DNA of 6,987 nucleotides, from positions 1 to 6,987 of the forward strand of contig JAKCAB010000109.1 in assembly GCA_021839785.1 (NCBI GenBank). The letters run 5' to 3'. Made by a program: the position numbers and the translations under genes. This document shows positions 5,963 to 6,987 of the stretch, in pieces; the first letter of the stretch is position 1; each line of letters begins with the position of its first letter. The notes beneath the pieces are model-generated. The model had not been told where the DNA came from. It worked only from the letters and a program-made list of their open reading frames with translations, and did no database searches. The stretch comes from a bacterium. Its GTDB lineage: Bacteria; Verrucomicrobiota; Verrucomicrobiae; Limisphaerales; J093.

Positions 5963-6987
5963 ACCGCATCGCTCAGGGAATTTCCAGCTTGGCCGTGGCG
6001 CTTGGGTTCGCCGGATTCCCGTCGGTTGCGGCCGAACCGGCGTGGACAAACGGCGATGGTTACCGCTCGACCGCGCTCATCGTGCCGGCAACTGGCCGAA
6101 GCGGGTTCACGTTGCTGCCTGCTGACGTGACCGGCGTGCCGTTTACGAACGTGCTCTCGGCCGACGCGGCGGCGGAAAACCAGATTCGCCTGAACGGCTC
6201 CGGCGTGGCGCTGGGCGACGTGGATGGCGACGGCTGGTGCGACCTTTTCGTTTGCGCGCTCGAACGGCACGTCGCGTTGTTTCGCAACCTCGGCGGCTGG
6301 CGGTTCACCAACGTCACCGCTGAGGCGGGCCTCGATTTTCCAGGCAATTACTCGACCGGCGCCACCTTCGCAGACGTCGATGGCGACGGGGATTTGGATT
6401 TGTTGGTCAACGGCATCGGCACCGGCACCCGGCTTTTCTTCAACGACGGCCGCGGCCATTTCACCGAGGCGACCGAGGCGGGTTTGATCCATCGCCACGG
6501 CGCGACGACTGGCGCGCTTGCGGACATCGACGGCGACGGCTTCCTCGATTTGTACGTCGCCAACTACCGCACCAACACCGTGCGCTCGACCGGTTTTGCG
6601 CTGCTCAACGTGGGCGGGCGCCGGATGATCCCGCCGTCCGAGCGCGGGCATCTGGAAATGACGCCTTCCGGGCGCGTCCTCGAAAACGGCGAACCGCACT
6701 TCCTTTACCGCAACGAGGGTCGCGGCCATTTCCGGGTCGTCCGCTGGAACGACGGCACGTTTCTCGACGAGGACGGCCGGCCCTTGCCCGCGGCGCCGCT
6801 GGACTGGGGTTTGACCGCGGCCTTTCGCGACTTGAACGGCGACGGCGTCCCCGACCTTTACGTCTGCAACGATTTTCACTCGCCGGACCGCATCTGGCTC
6901 AACGACGGGCACGGCCACTTCCGCGCCCTGCCGCGTCTCGCCCTCCGCCACACCGCCACGTTCTCGATGGCCGTGGATTTCGCGGAC
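5959..6987 (+). CDS. Exported FG-GAP/VCBS repeat protein, paralogue of the first gene's N-terminal module (3' end outside window)
   Basis: 343 codons are visible and the frame is still open at the window edge, so the length and any UnbV/ASPIC domain are unknown. The ATG overlaps the previous stop as ATGA. There is no convincing ribosome site of its own, so translation probably depends on coupling. The signal peptide is MNRIAQGISSLAVALGFAGF with likely cleavage after SVAA (residue 25). Calcium-loop motifs start at residues 87, 139, 189 and 291. It aligns with residues about 85-385 of the first gene's product and shares RNLGGWRFTNVT, DLYVANYR and DLYVCND, in the same order and with similar spacing. 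The first gene has about 20 extra residues between its third and fourth loops. The last visible residues, MAVDFAD, match MAVDAAD there. It is probably a calcium-stabilised beta-propeller exported like its neighbours. No enzymatic motif is visible. By analogy it should continue with further loops and a UnbV/ASPIC domain. Confidence 0.88.
   Translation, partial: MNRIAQGISSLAVALGFAGFPSVAAEPAWTNGDGYRSTALIVPATGRSGFTLLPADVTGVPFTNVLSADAAAENQIRLNGSGVALGDVDGDGWCDLFVCALERHVALFRNLGGWRFTNVTAEAGLDFPGNYSTGATFADVDGDGDLDLLVNGIGTGTRLFFNDGRGHFTEATEAGLIHRHGATTGALADIDGDGFLDLYVANYRTNTVRSTGFALLNVGGRRMIPPSERGHLEMTPSGRVLENGEPHFLYRNEGRGHFRVVRWNDGTFLDEDGRPLPAAPLDWGLTAAFRDLNGDGVPDLYVCNDFHSPDRIWLNDGHGHFRALPRLALRHTATFSMAVDFAD

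Noticed and set aside
4397..6049. 550-codon open frame on the minus strand
   Set aside because: It mirrors the haem-FG-GAP gene. Its Val/Ala/Glu-rich translation comes from the reverse complement of repeated Asp-Gly-Asp codons. It has no domain features, while the plus frame has a signal peptide, haem motif and repeats.

Overview
The window is GC-rich bacterial DNA. It carries one tightly packed plus-strand gene cluster preceded by about 540 bases of non-coding, repeat-rich DNA. All three genes encode predicted exported proteins built from FG-GAP/VCBS-type repeats with D-x-D/N-x-D-G calcium-loop motifs. The first gene also has two UnbV/ASPIC (CRTAC1-type) domains. Large families of this kind, the 'PLIPAFSPTGGEG'-type inverted repeat and the 'GCGAAGG'-rich hairpin upstream are what I associate with Verrucomicrobiota (Pedosphaera/Limisphaera-like) genomes. 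Planctomycetota or Acidobacteriota remain possible. No rRNA or housekeeping marker is present to settle it.

Layout: bases 1-542 contain no convincing gene but hold three inverted repeats (88-155, 199-222 and 353-414). Gene 1 (about 543-4430, ~1295 aa) is a double-module protein: seven calcium-loop motifs and a UnbV/ASPIC domain, a Pro/Ala/Ser linker, then seven more motifs and a second UnbV/ASPIC domain. A 70-bp array of five 14-nt units (3354-3423) sits in frame inside its second half. Gene 2 (4427-5962, 511 aa) has a signal peptide, a single c-type haem motif (CVSCH) near the mature N-terminus and a five-motif FG-GAP region. Gene 3 (5959 to the window end, 343 codons, incomplete) is a diverged paralogue of the first half of gene 1.

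Genes 1/2 and 2/3 overlap by ATGA, so the three are almost certainly co-transcribed and translationally coupled. The arrangement is A - B(haem) - A'. All three products should be exported by the Sec route and probably fold as calcium-stabilised beta-propellers in the periplasm or outside the cell. The haem protein suggests an electron-transfer role within an assembly of propellers. No substrate, partner or enzymatic activity can be read from the sequence, and the function of this gene set is unknown to me.
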